From Gracilaria gracilis (Eukaryota; Rhodophyta; Florideophyceae; Gracilariales; Gracilariaceae), in NCBI GenBank assembly GCA_030374805.1, contig JARGSG010000215.1, forward strand, positions 1-37,676: 37,676 nucleotides of DNA. The letters are read 5' to 3'. The notes beneath the pieces were generated by a model. That model was given only the letters and a program-made list of their open reading frames with translations. It was not told where the DNA came from and made no database searches. Position 1 is the first letter of the stretch. The number at the start of each line of letters is the position of its first letter. A program made the position numbers and the translations under genes. This document shows, piece by piece, positions 9,441 to 19,604 of the stretch.

Positions 9441-10452
9441 TCGCGTTCACTTGACCGGGGTGGCCCGACATCACTAAGTCATATACTATGGCGTCGGCCA
9501 TCCAACTGTAAGGTCTTGCACTAAATAAAGTGAATAATACATAGAAATTCTCCTACGGAGGGTGCCGTGCATGCACACAAGTGTATTATTTGTACTCACC
9601 TTTTCAAGGGTGCTGGGTGCCAAGATCTAGTTTGGATGCCATCATCCTGTACGAAATGTCCAATATCTTCTGGTTTAGATAGCCAAGTGCTATTATCACT
9701 ATTGAGGTGTATATGACTCGTAAAAGCGGCTAAGTACCGCGAATGGCGTTTCTCTACAGTATCGCCAGACGTAGCACGCAAGTGCCGCCCAAGATATGCG
9801 GAGACGGATAGAAAAAAAGAAGCTCACAAAAAAAGCAATACTTTTGAGACAAGTGGTACGAGAAGAAACAAAGGAACAGAACAAAAACAAAAAATGAACC
9901 AATATGGTATGCAGTGCAACGCTTTTCTTCGGTAGAGCCGGTCGAATGACGTAGCTGTACTAACAGACTCTTCCGGGAAAAAAGCAAATTACTCGCGCAA
10001 GCGATCAAAGTCAGGGCCGAACACGGGTTAGTTTTTGTGAAAGTGGAGCGAGCGCAAACCTGCCACGCCTAGTACTGTCCCACAATGTGGCAAACTAAAA
10101 TATCTAGATATTTAGCCAGGTCTCTGACGTGTGTGGCTCGTTCTAAAATCAACCCAAAATATGTACACAAATTGTAAAACAATTCCCAAAATTAAGAGTT
10201 AAAATACTTCTAACATTCATGGCATCTATTGCATATTATGCACACTATTCCCAGCATATTAAGTGGTCTTGTTGCAATACAGCGCCAAAAATGTGTCTTG
10301 GGTAAAGAAGATGTTTTTTGAATTTGCACCAATTTATCTTCGGAGCAAGAATTTATGTCTGGAAACCACACATGTTGTGTATGATAATTTGGTGGCGCTT
10401 TTGTTGAAAACAAACTAACAGATACTTACCCGGAACAAACCTACTAACTTAA
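9441..10452. other. Unresolved A+T-rich sequence
   Basis: There is no frame with a recognised domain. The block near 10428-10440 (TTACCCGGAACAAACC) matches sequence upstream of the related copia terminus on the right of the window, so the right part of this stretch is probably decayed internal copia sequence. Nothing else was identified. Confidence 0.3.
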
Positions 10453-10611
10453 AGATGTACCACGTTTGGGACCTTTATGTTAGGAAATTTGTAAAACTGC
10501 AACGCTTTTTAAAGAGTCTAATGATGGCTGACCTACTTATAAATTGTGCGTTTTTCTCGGGTGTGAGGTGATTGGTCAGCTTGATGTACCTTGACTCGTT
10601 CTAAGAAAATT
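10453..10611 (+). pseudogene. Copia pol C-terminal fragment (element B, left)
   Basis: The plus-strand frame encodes the end of a copia RNase H region. A histidine helix segment (YHVWDLYVRKF) is followed after 15 residues by MMADLL, the equivalent of the conserved ADILTK motif, and then by LMYLD. One TGA interrupts the tail. The same arrangement is found on the minus strand at 36560-36398. It directly precedes an A-rich tract and the LTR at 10612. Only the last 50 or so codons are readable. Confidence 0.55.
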
Positions 10612-11317
10612 TGTTGGGAGCTATAAACTATAGCTCTAACTGTTTTGATTGTGTTTTTCTCTTTTTTTTGAGATACCTTTTTTGTTATTGATTTTGTTCT
10701 ATAAGGCTTTTTTGCCTTGTGATTTGATTATGTTTATTATGTATGGTTCACAATCTATCTTTCTTTTTTTTCCACACAAGTACATGCTTTTCTCCCACAG
10801 GGGTTTTGCATGACACTTGGGTTTGGAATTTACTGGTGTGAGCATTGAAGTGCCAAAGGCAATGGATGCTGAGGCTGAGTGTGTAACTGCATGGTTCTTG
10901 TGTTTTTTGTTTGTTGTTAATGTTTGTCAAGTATTGCACCACGTTTTCGGCCTCCCAAAAATGTGACAGAGGAAGAGACATTGTTTGAGAAACACTGTCT
11001 ACGGGTCTGCTCTTCGGTCTGTGTGTCCATGAACTTATCGATTATTGTATGCTGTTGGGGCTCAAAAAGTGAGACCCTATAGTGGTGCAGGAAGAGTAGT
11101 CGCTTTGCATTGAGGGACGGTGTTGACAGCCGTCGGCTTATTGCAAGGCGAGAGCGCCACACACACGTCATTCTATGCGGCGTGCCCCCACCGCGCACGC
11201 AGCAATGCGGAGGTGTTGTGCACTGGCCGAATAAATTGTGCGACCGTTCGGCGCGGCGGAGTGCCCGCCGGTGGTCAAGTGTGCACAGACCTTCTCCCAA
11301 CTACTTCGTTCCCTACA
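10612..11317 (+). repeat. 3' LTR of copia-like element B, left copy
   Basis: Starts TGTTGGGAG directly after an A-rich tract and ends CTTCGTTCCCTACA, giving TG...CA ends over 706 bp. It is homologous in inverted orientation to 35703-36384 throughout, including the AATAAA at 11230-11235 and the conserved block TGTTGGGGCTCAAA. The upstream pol fragment identifies it as a 3' LTR. No matching 5' LTR lies to the left in this window. It ends 150 bp before the PNPOx-like gene and may influence its promoter. Confidence 0.65.
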
Positions 11318-11468
11318 TGCTGCGAGGCGTTGCCAAGCTTGCAACCACATGGAGTGAGAAGAGTACAGCGAGGAGAGGATTTCTCTCTAGTCGAGCGTCT
11401 CCAACCCCGCGCAAGAGTAGCACATTAATCTTCTCTCTTCTGTCCAAGCTCACGCACCACTCCGCGAA

Positions 11469-12335
11469 ATGGAACACCCCACCACGCCGTCACACCAGCC
11501 CAACGGCCGACGAGCTTGGCACAAGCTGTTGCGAGACGCCATTCGCTCCTATTCGCCACAGAAGATGAACGTCGCGCAGTTAGCCACCATCCGTGCGGTC
11601 AGTCCCGCGGTTCGCAGCGTCAACATCCGTTTCTTCGACGAGCATGCCCTCTATTTCTTACAGAAAGGCTAGTCAGGTGAAAACAAGACGAGGTGAGCCG
11701 AGAGCTGCACACTCCTGGATATGGGTACTGCACCTCTCTCTTTATAGAGGGTCAGGTACAACTGTGCTCACGTATACAATGAGAAATATTGTCACTCAAA
11801 TACAAATACAAACTCAAATACGAATACAAAACTTTGTGACCAATACAAACATACAAATACAAAATCAAGTACATTCTTTTCGTGACCAATGCAAACTTAA
11901 ATTCAAACCAATGCACAAACGTTCAAAGTCACTGAGAATTTCTGCACCGAAAGCCGCTCAGACAAGGCTCAAGCGCAGCGAGACGTCGACGGAAACACGT
12001 ATGCAGAGCTGCATTTGTGGCTCGTGCACGTTCACGTTCAGCTGCGGCTGTCCGGCGTTCTAAAGGTGCACCAAGACGACGCCATGCGCCGACAATGGTG
12101 GCAGCGAATGTCGGCGCTTGAACGCACCTGGTTTTCGTGGCCCACGCCTGGTACTGGTCGCGATGACGCTGCTCTCGCGGCCGCACAACCCTCAAATGAC
12201 GTGCCTGACATCTTTTTGATCATGCACGTGGTGGTGAACTTTGTGGACGTGCTTGATCTTGAATGCATGCCGTACATGCGGGAACATCACACGTTAGCTG
12301 ACAATGTGTGGCATATTTGCAAGTTCAATCCATGA
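11469..12335 (+). pseudogene. Pyridoxamine 5'-phosphate oxidase-like flavoprotein, split by an insertion
   Basis: Two coding blocks fit the PNPOx-like (Alr4036-type) FMN-binding family. Block 1 (11469-11657) has W17, QLATIR at residues 37-42 and RSVNIRFF at 49-56, ending LYF. Block 2 (11940-12335) begins FCTESRSDKAQ, equivalent to the family's TDxRSxK flavin-binding segment. It continues with AELHLW, LRLSG, SWPTPG and a C-terminal region with WHICKFNP. Such proteins bind FMN; their substrates are mostly unknown. Between the blocks lie 282 bp rich in TACAAA repeats, with in-frame stops and no clean GT-AG boundary. The insertion is flanked by similar sequences, TTTCTTACAGAAAG and TTTCTGCACCGAAAG. 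It could be an unusual intron, but a broken gene is more likely. Confidence 0.55.
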
Positions 12336-12409
12336 GTTGTCAGCGGAACAGCAATAGCCCATCATGCAGAGCGTTAGAAGCAGCCTTTTCACGCGCCGCT
12401 TTCACCTCC

Positions 12410-12682
12410 TCATTTTTCGGTCGCAGTTCGCTCCGAATCCCGCGACGCCACAAACAATCCAATCATGCGGATACTTTCTAAACAACACAGCTCCCCCCCC
12501 CACGCAGACTCCGTCCCCATGTGATAAACGTGCACAAACTGGTGGCGCAGCAGCTGAGGCGCGCGTGAATTCACAGCAATAAGCAAACGATCCATTCGCA
12601 CCGAACGCGCAACCTGGTCCGCCGCCCGAACCAAACGAACGTCATCGCCCATAACAACAAGCACACCAGGTTTAGCAGCCAT
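12410..12682 (-). CDS. Small hypothetical protein
   Basis: An intact 90-codon frame starts at an ATG (12682). It begins MAAKPGVLVVMGDD, a hydrophobic beta-strand-like start, followed by Arg-rich helices (VRLVRAADQVARSVRMDRLL). It is convergent with the PNPOx-like gene, ending 75 bp from that gene's stop. The opposite strand is also open over part of this stretch, so coding is not certain. No family was recognised. Confidence 0.3.
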   Translation of the reverse strand: MAAKPGVLVVMGDDVRLVRAADQVARSVRMDRLLIAVNSRAPQLLRHQFVHVYHMGTESAWGGELCCLESIRMIGLFVASRDSERTATEK

Positions 12683-12807
12683 GGCAGAACCAAAGCCCCC
12701 GAGCCCCCTTCACTCACCCAAGCTCACATCATTCAAGCGTTCCTACACACGATCAGCATCCCTCACAAGCGCCCTGCTCGCAAAGAACACATGCAGACCA
12801 AGCTCAA

Positions 12808-12852
12808 TACGCTCAAAACAGAGCAAGTTCAGTACGCTCAAAACAGAGCAAG
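12808..12852 (+). repeat. 25-bp tandem duplication
   Basis: TACGCTCAAAACAGAGCAAG occurs at 12808 and again at 12833, a period of 25 bp with two copies. A simple slippage duplication is likely. Confidence 0.7.
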
Positions 12853-13006
12853 CATCAACAGCGCCAACTCGTGGGCACCCGCCGTCTTCGCGGAAGGCGT
12901 GGGTCTGTTGAATACAGTAGCTCTTGGTAGACCGTTTTACCGTCCTGGGATCAACTTGGAGACTCCTCAACTTTGTGTTATCTGGGATCACTATTGGCTT
13001 GCGTTA

Positions 13007-13143
13007 TGTAACAAGTGCGCACCTCCCCTCTCCAGGTGTGGTGGCTTGCGGCCGTCGGCCGCTGTCCTTTTATCCGGCCACCAATTGGAACGTGTGGACA
13101 CTGTGGCCCGTTCCAATTGGTGGCCATGACTACCTAGTTTACA
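13007..13143 (-). repeat. 3' LTR of the copia element
   Basis: 137 bp with TG...CA ends (TGTAAC at one end, GTTTACA at the other). It contains a perfect 17-bp inverted repeat, GGCCACCAATTGGAACG at 13076-13092 and its complement at 13109-13125, with a 16-nt spacer. Confidence 0.95.
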
Positions 13144-13155
13144 CCGTCCCCTCGC
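13144..13155 (-). promoter_or_regulatory. Polypurine tract
   Basis: The minus strand reads GCGAGGGGACGG immediately before the 3' LTR. A purine-rich stretch at this position primes plus-strand DNA synthesis in LTR elements. It is short and interrupted, but the position is exact. Confidence 0.7.
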
Positions 13156-13396
13156 AAACATGTTCGAAGAACAATACTTTGCGTATAGACATTCCCTACC
13201 ACTATTGAAAAGCAATGGCTACCATTAAAAACCTCAGCCGCAGCAAAACCCGTTGGGAAAATTCTGCGCTTCTAAGGAAAAGGTATAGCATCGCAAAAGA
13301 TATCCCCTAGATTAGTAACTGTAGTATATAAGCACAAAAACACAAACAAGACAAGAAACAAAAGTGCAGTAAGGTCAGTACAGAATGAAAAACGCC

Positions 13397-16300
13397 TTAA
13401 ACCATAAGACCGCAAAGGAGGCTTAATTTTTCTGTCAACTCAAAGCGCACGGCCTTTGTGAGAATGTCTGCAGGTTGGACGTCTGTCCTTATTTCTTCAA
13501 CATTCACAATCCTAAACTTCACCAGCTCTTTCACATGATGAAATTTCAGAGCAATGTGCTTATTCCTTTCAGAAGTTTTAGGATTATCTGCAATTGACAG
13601 CGCTGTAGAACTGTCAGTGAATATAGGAATAGGGTACATTCTAGGCTCTTGTTCTTCGAGAACCTCATCGTTGCGTAGTTCCCAGAAGAGTCTTCTCATC
13701 CATGTCAAGACTTTCCCGCAATACGATAGTGCAATATATTCGGCTTCTCCGGATGACAGAGCAATGATCGTTTGCTTTTTCGTCGTCCACATAATCGGTG
13801 CTTCGTTCACCTTGATCAATAAGCCTGTTGCAGACTTTCTAGCCTCACGACATCCAGCCCAGTCTGCATCACAGTATGCTTCCATTGGTGCTGATATGTT
13901 TGTTGGAAAGGACAAGCACAGTTCTTTTGTACCCTTCAAGTACCGCAGTACCCTCTTTGCAAGTCCGATATGCCTCATGCAGGGATCGTGAACTTGCCTT
14001 GCCAGCATCGAAGCTGCGAACATTATGTCGGGCCTGGATGATACGGCCAAGTACATCATATGCCCTACCATCTTACGGTAGCGGGCGTGAAGCGCGGGCG
14101 AGAGTTTCAACTCATCATCGCCGCGTCCAGTTAAGTCGCAGGGAGAAGGCAGTGGTGTTCGTGCCGAGTTGGAGTTTAACATTCCATACTCCTTCAGGAT
14201 TTTATCCACATACCTAGTTTGACGGACCTTTGCGCCATTCCTGTCTCGTTCGATGTCCAGTCCTACAAAGGACTTCGCTTCACCCAGAAACTTTACTTGA
14301 AAAAGTTTCCGCATCTCTTCCTTGAAATCATTCAGGAGAGAACGAGAGTTTGATAACATGAGAATGTCATCAACGACCACCACTAGGTTCAGCGAGCCGC
14401 CTGTGGATTTGTAAATATAGAGACGGCTGTCCGTGCTTGATTGTTTGAACCCGTGGCGCAGTAGTTCGTCGTGGAGCAGAGATCCCCAGATCTGTCCGGC
14501 TTGTCGTGCTCCGTAGATTGACTTTTTGAGCAAGCAGACTTTTCCGGGGACGTACGAAGATCCAGAAGAGTTTTGCGGTTGCTCCATTAGCAAAGGCTCG
14601 TCCAGATCTCCGTACAAGTATGCGTTGCTGATATCCATTGTCTCCAGTATAAGTCCTTGAGCGCCTGCCTTTGCGATGGTGAGACGAATAGTCTCAAGGC
14701 GTGCTACTGGTGCGTAGATATTGTCTGGGTCAAAGTCCAAGTAAGGGCGCTGCTTGTCGCCCCGGATTACGCAACGCGCTTTAGCGAGGGTCTTAGGAGG
14801 ATCAGCGCTTACGTGCTTAACCAGAAAAGTCCATAGGAAAGGAAGTGGTTTCATTCCATTCCTCTTGGCGACCAATTCCCATGTTCCCCTGTTCACGAGC
14901 GCGTTGAACTCCCGGTCAATTGCTTGAGCCCATTCGGGGATGTTCCGAGCTTCTTCGAAACTTATGTGGGCTTTTCCGGGGTCTCCGAGATCTTGAGAGC
15001 GGGAGCGAGCGATCATGCAATGGGCCAGGGATGCGTCCATATGTTCTTCGTCCTCTTCTCTCATATTTCGTTCGGCTTCTATGCGTCGTAGAGAGGAGAA
15101 GTCGATGAGTTCGTTTAGTGAAGGTAGACACTCTTTTGTCACCTTAAAGTCCCTGTCTCGACACTTAATCACTTTCCGTAAAGATGGAACGTATATCCTT
15201 AGTAAAGTGCGGGGGCTCTGCATGCCGACAAAGTGACCTGGGAGTGCGCGTGGAAGTAACTTCTTGTTCGCTATAGTTTCCGACCTGTAGATGAATGCGT
15301 GTCCAGGTTGGCCGAACTTGAGGATGTTCGTAAAGTCGGGCTTTCGCCCAAACCAAGGGGTGTACGGTATCTTCATGTCTATACGGGAGTTTGGCAGCCT
15401 GTTCCTCAGGAAGTTTGCGTGTGAGATGGCTTCTTTCCAGAGTTGTAGCGGAAGCTCGGAAGCTTGTAGAAAGGTACGTGCCATCTTCCACAAGTCCTGA
15501 ATGATCTTCTCTGCAACACCATTAGACTGATGGTCATACGGTGGGGCGTATTCGAGAATCATTCCGCTTTCCATTGCGTAGGTGACGAAGTCGTCCGATC
15601 TGTTCTCACCCGCCCCGTCAAGGCGAACGCGGTACATTCGGTTGGGGGGTATTTCGTTTTCCGCGCGAGCCTTGTACCATCGGACAGACTGAAAGAACTG
15701 GGACTTCTTGTCCATGAAGTAGACCGAACAGACCCTTGTGTTATCATCGATGAGTACCTGAATGTAGGTAGATCCTTGTAGTGAGGGAGGATTAATGGGG
15801 CCCGTAAGATCGGTGTGGGTGAGTTCTAATGGATGAGGAGCCACTGACGTCGTATGGTGGAGTGGGGCACGTTTGCTCCCTGCGTGGATGCAGGGCGTGC
15901 AGTGAACGTTATTCACTTCCGTGGAGGAGAGTCTTGGAACCCCTTCGCATTGATTCACGCATGCGAGAAGTCTTTCTCGTCCCGGATGTCCCAGTTTATA
16001 ATGCCAATCTTTGGCTGTGTTACCTGGAGCCAGGATGGATCCATGTGCTCGAGGAGGTGGTGTTGGACTTGGTAGAGGGTAGAGTCCGTCCTTCGAAGTA
16101 GATGTGTGGATGATTTGCCCCGTAGTTGGATCCTTGATAAGGAACTTCGTTTCTTTGCCGCTGGAGAATTCAACACGGGCATGTTGTGAAAGGACAGAGA
16201 GGGAAACGAGGTTAGAATCGAAAGAAGGCGTGTGTTTTGCCGGTAGAATAACACCTTTTCCAATTGGTAGTCTGATAGTGCCATGCCCAATTATTTCTGA

Positions 16301-17413
16301 GGATCGGTCGCACGTTCGAACGGTTTGGCGTCGTGTTGAATGGTATTCCCAGAAAGAGTTTCTCTCCTTGACGAAAACATGTGTGGCGCCGGAGTCCAAC
16401 CATGTGGGAACTTCATCGCTTTGGGAAACGCTTGAGTGCGCTATGGCAATGAAGCCGCGCGGTGATCCATCCTCGTGATCGGCATTATTGCGCTGGTTTC
16501 GTCTATGATTGTTGCGATTACTGTGGGCTGGCTCGTGTGTGCTGTCCCACTCCTTGTGTCGTTTGCTGTTGTTTCGACCACGAGATTGTTCTTTGGAACG
16601 ACCACTTTTGCGGTTAGTGGGATTGTTTCTATCTCTCGTTCGTTAGCGAGACCAGCATTCGGAACGTATATGGCCAATTCGTCCGCAGTTCCAACATTCA
16701 AGGCCTTTTGAGGCCTTTCGTGGGGGCTGCCTCTGGCGACCCGAGCTTGACTTCTGTGCCGCAGGATACGGGTGCTTGCTGTTATTCTTTGAATCCGTTG
16801 GCTTTGATTTCAGGCTAGAGACGCGGTGGTTTCGTCGGTCCATCTCGGAACGGACGAGCGAAACAACTTGATCGTACTCCATGTTGTTCGCGTCAGCCAG
16901 TAGAGTAATAGCCATCAATGAGTCAAGCAGCGTCCGCAGTAGTGTAGCTGTACGTTCGCGGTCGGTTAGTGGATCGCCGAGACGAGCGAGCTCCAGGAAA
17001 GTGGTTTCAAGTTCCAGTAAATGTTGTTGTATTTCGTCACCGTCCTTGAATGCTAACGTGGTCAGCTTCTGCCTTAGGTTCATCTTGGATTGTATGTTGT
17101 CATTTTTGTAAGTAGACTCCAACTTAGACCAAACTTCCAAGGCCGAGCAATATTCTCATTCCAGTAACTCGGATACGGCGACGATCGGTTGCGTACCGAG
17201 GTTCTGCACGATGGCAGATCGTGCCTTTCGGTCGGCGTCGTCCCACCGTCTTCGAGCTTGTGCAGTGCCTTCGTCTGGTCGCGGCTCGGTGAGGACGAAG
17301 AGAGATTGCAGGGAATGCATGAGATCCCGGACGTAGATTCGCCAAGTGTAGTAATCAGCATTTCCTTCGAGCCGTGGAATGCGCTTCGACTCGTGCTCTC
17401 TGTCAGCTTCCAT
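13397..17413 (-). pseudogene. Copia gag-pol polyprotein with two in-frame stops
   Basis: A single frame of 1,339 codons starts at ATG 17413 and ends at TAA 13397-13399. It is interrupted only by TGA (17156-17158, codon 86) and TAA (16643-16645). Gag carries a CCHC knuckle (CWNCGRIGHIRSEC) just before the TAA. Numbered from the codon at 16399, pol shows the protease motif DSGAT (2-6) and the integrase zinc site H133, H138, C167, C170. The integrase triad is D197, D261, E297, with D261 and E297 separated by 35 residues. Reverse transcriptase has D589 and VVDD at 675-678, RNase H has DADW near 844, and ADILTK lies near the end. The usual YVDD tyrosine is valine here. Pol is intact downstream of the second stop, so recent inactivation, or read-through of the TAA between gag and pol, are both possible; the TGA inside gag favours inactivation. 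Confidence 0.93.
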
Positions 17414-18109
17414 CGCGGAGTGATCTCAAACGCGGGAGCGGACAGGCAAATGTAGTGTATGTTCTTCCCCATTCCCCTACTGGCAGAGGGATACTTCTTA
17501 CTCAGAGTCACTGGCAGGGGGTGCTAGCCCCGTACCCCTAAAGGTCAGACCTCTGACTCCGGGTAAACTCTCTCCCGGTGAGGCACGCTTTACTTCGGCC
17601 TGTCAAGTTCTGCGTGCGTCAGAACGAGATGCGTGTTGCAACTACGAGACGTCCAGAGGAGGTTACTAACAGGGAGATATGTTTTCACCAGTACACCCTC
17701 TCTAGTCTCTTGCGTTGTACGAGCGAGGCGATCTACTCCGTTCGGGCCAAACGACGAGGCACCCCGTCCTCGTGGGCAGACAGAGCACCCCCCAGCAGAG
17801 CCGGTTATACGGAGTGATATCAAATCCCACAACTTGGTACAAGCCCCCAGTCGATTCCCTACCGGTACTCGGCTTGCGAGCTGCCAACTCGACTAAAGTG
17901 CCAACTTCCTCAACGAGGGAGGCAACAGAGGCTCTTAATCAACAGGCGCAACTTTCCGCCCGTCGAAAACACGACAACACGCAGCTTCCCGTGTGCCAGC
18001 GAGACTTCAAAGCTCAACCTGTAGTTCTGGACCAGGGAGGTAATCCGGTGCCTTGCGCGCCAACACACCACGCCTCGTAGACAATATGGGCTCTAAACGT
18101 TGCGCCAGG

Positions 18110-18700
18110 GCGGCCGAAAGAGGCGTGGCGGTGCAGGCCAAGGGAGACAAGGCGGCGCTACCAGAGGTAGGCGAGGCGACGCCGCCCGTGGGGGCGAGGC
18201 GGCGTGGCCGGTGGGAGTAGACGAAGCGGCGCGGCCGGTGGGTGCAGTCGAGGCGGCGCGGCTTAAGGGTGACGAGGCGGCGGGGCCGAGGAAGGGAGGT
18301 GGCGCGGCCGAGAAAAAGAGACGGCGCGGCCGAGGAAGGAAGGCGGCGCGGCCGAGGAAGAGAGGCAGCGCGGCCAAAGGCGCAACGCGGCGCGGCCGGG
18401 GGCGCAAGGCGGCACGGCCGAGGGAGAGAGGCGGCGCGGCCAAGGGCGCCGAGCGGCGCGGCCAAAGGCGAGAGGCGGAGCGGCCGGATGGGAGAGGCGG
18501 CGCTGCCGAGGGCGCAAGGCGGCGCAGCCAAGGTCGAGGGGTGGCGCGGCCGAGGGCGCAAGGCGGCGCGGCCGAGGGAGGGAGGCGGCGCGGCCAAGAG
18601 CGCGAGGCGGCGCAGCCAGAGGGGTACGCAAGGCGGCGCGGTGAGGGGGGGTAAGGTGGCGCGGTCGAAGGCGCGAGGCGGCGCCGTCGACAGAGAGGAG
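18110..18700. repeat. 22-bp G+C-rich tandem array in the copia leader
   Basis: About 25 imperfect copies of a 22-bp unit, typically GGCGCGGCCGAGGGCGCAAG followed by GC. They lie between the primer-binding site and gag. The unit is rich in CpG and lacks stop codons, so long frames appear on both strands (for example 18007-18597 minus and 18100-18654 plus). Because 22 is not a multiple of three, these frames encode 22-residue repeats rich in Ala, Pro and Arg. I regard the frames as by-products. Similar arrays are not usual in copia leaders, where packaging and dimerisation signals normally sit. Confidence 0.85.
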
Positions 18701-18760
18701 AAGCTGTGGTCTTCCGGCTATCAGCGTCGCCACCGGTCGGTCGGAGGGAACGTTGTCGCG

Positions 18761-18770
18761 AATGCTACCA
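18761..18770 (-). promoter_or_regulatory. Primer-binding site
   Basis: Directly inside the 5' LTR the minus strand reads TGGTAGCATT. TGG pairs with the CCA tail of a tRNA. The first eight bases match those used by initiator-Met tRNA in several copia elements; the next two do not match the animal initiator tRNA. The primer identity is therefore probable rather than certain. Confidence 0.75.
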
Positions 18771-18907
18771 TGTAACAAGTGCGCACCTTCCCTGTCCAGG
18801 TGTGGTGGCTTGCGGCCGTCGGCCGCTGTCCTTTTATCCGGCCACCAATTGGAACGTGTGGACACTGTGGCCCGTTCCAATTGGTGGCCTTGACTACCTA
18901 GTTTACA
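18771..18907 (-). repeat. 5' LTR of the copia element with promoter
   Basis: 137 bp, differing from the 3' LTR at three positions. A TATA-like GATAAAA lies at 18838-18832 on the minus strand. The same perfect 17-bp inverted repeat is present (18840-18856 and 18873-18889), upstream of the TATA in the direction of transcription. It could be a regulatory site or a stem in the 3' transcript end. Confidence 0.95.
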
Positions 18908-18912
18908 CGTTA

Positions 18913-19604
18913 GACTGCCAGGAGATATACTACTACTGTATACTATACTGAATCAAAATAGTTTGCCGAGTTGGCGGTCAACCAGCTCGGCAAGGGTGCG
19001 CATAAAAGCCCATCCGAATAATCGGATGGCGACTCACAAGAGTAGTCAACTCAACGTGAGTGTACCCTGTTCTGTGCCCATTTACATTTTCTTTTGCCAA
19101 ACCCTTTCGGCAGCGAAAAGAATACCCTACATTCAACAACAGGGTCTTTGATGGGCGTCACGTGGTGTGGGGTTGAACGTGCGCGCCGCGAATCCGACGG
19201 GAGCGTTGGCGGGCGCTGGCGGGCGCGCGGCGGAGCCTGGCGGCCGTGCGACCTCGCCCGGGAGCTGCGGTAAATTCTACATTTGGCAAAATTGGAGCTA
19301 AAGAATAAGTGGTACTATTCGTGTTACATTATATAGTACAGTATATTACTTTGCTCGGTTTACAGTCAGTTTTGTGACTTCACGCACTGCGACGCCCTAC
19401 CAATTACTCGATTAAAAACTGTATTCAACATTACACTGACCAACTTCCTGCGCTGTAAGTATATGTGAATCTGCACGTCAGTGAAGCATTGTTCATTCCA
19501 CCTTATCGCAAACTACTAGATAGCGCTAAGTAGCGCTACTTGGCGGTGATATCGAGGATTGGAACGCCGGTACAATATCTCAGTGAAGAAGTATGGGAAA
19601 AAGG
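18913..19604. other. Unassigned sequence with small hairpins
   Basis: There is no gene. A hairpin with 8-bp arms CCATCCGA / TCGGATGG and a 4-nt loop lies at 19010-19029. A weaker stem (GCCGAG pairing with CTCGGC) lies at 18965-18991. TAGCGCTA occurs twice two bases apart at 19521-19538. A G+C-rich block with GGCGGGCGC repeats lies near 19200-19240. These may be parts of old repeats; I cannot assign them. Confidence 0.3.

Larger units (their letters stand above)
13007..18907 (-). mobile_element. Complete Ty1/copia LTR retrotransposon
   Basis: A 5,901-bp element with 137-bp LTRs at 13007-13143 and 18771-18907, flanked by the 5-bp target duplication CGTTA at 13002-13006 and 18908-18912. Reading on the minus strand the order is 5' LTR, primer-binding site (18770-18761), a 1.3-kb leader with a 22-bp repeat array, gag-pol, polypurine tract (13155-13144) and 3' LTR. 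The LTRs differ at three positions by my alignment, about 98% identity, so the insertion is recent. Protease, integrase, reverse transcriptase and RNase H follow the copia order. Two in-frame stops disable gag. Confidence 0.95.

Noticed and set aside
18007..18880. Long frames on both strands over the copia leader
   Set aside because: They exist because the 22-bp repeat lacks stop codons. The same peptides appear in several frames with a 22-residue period.
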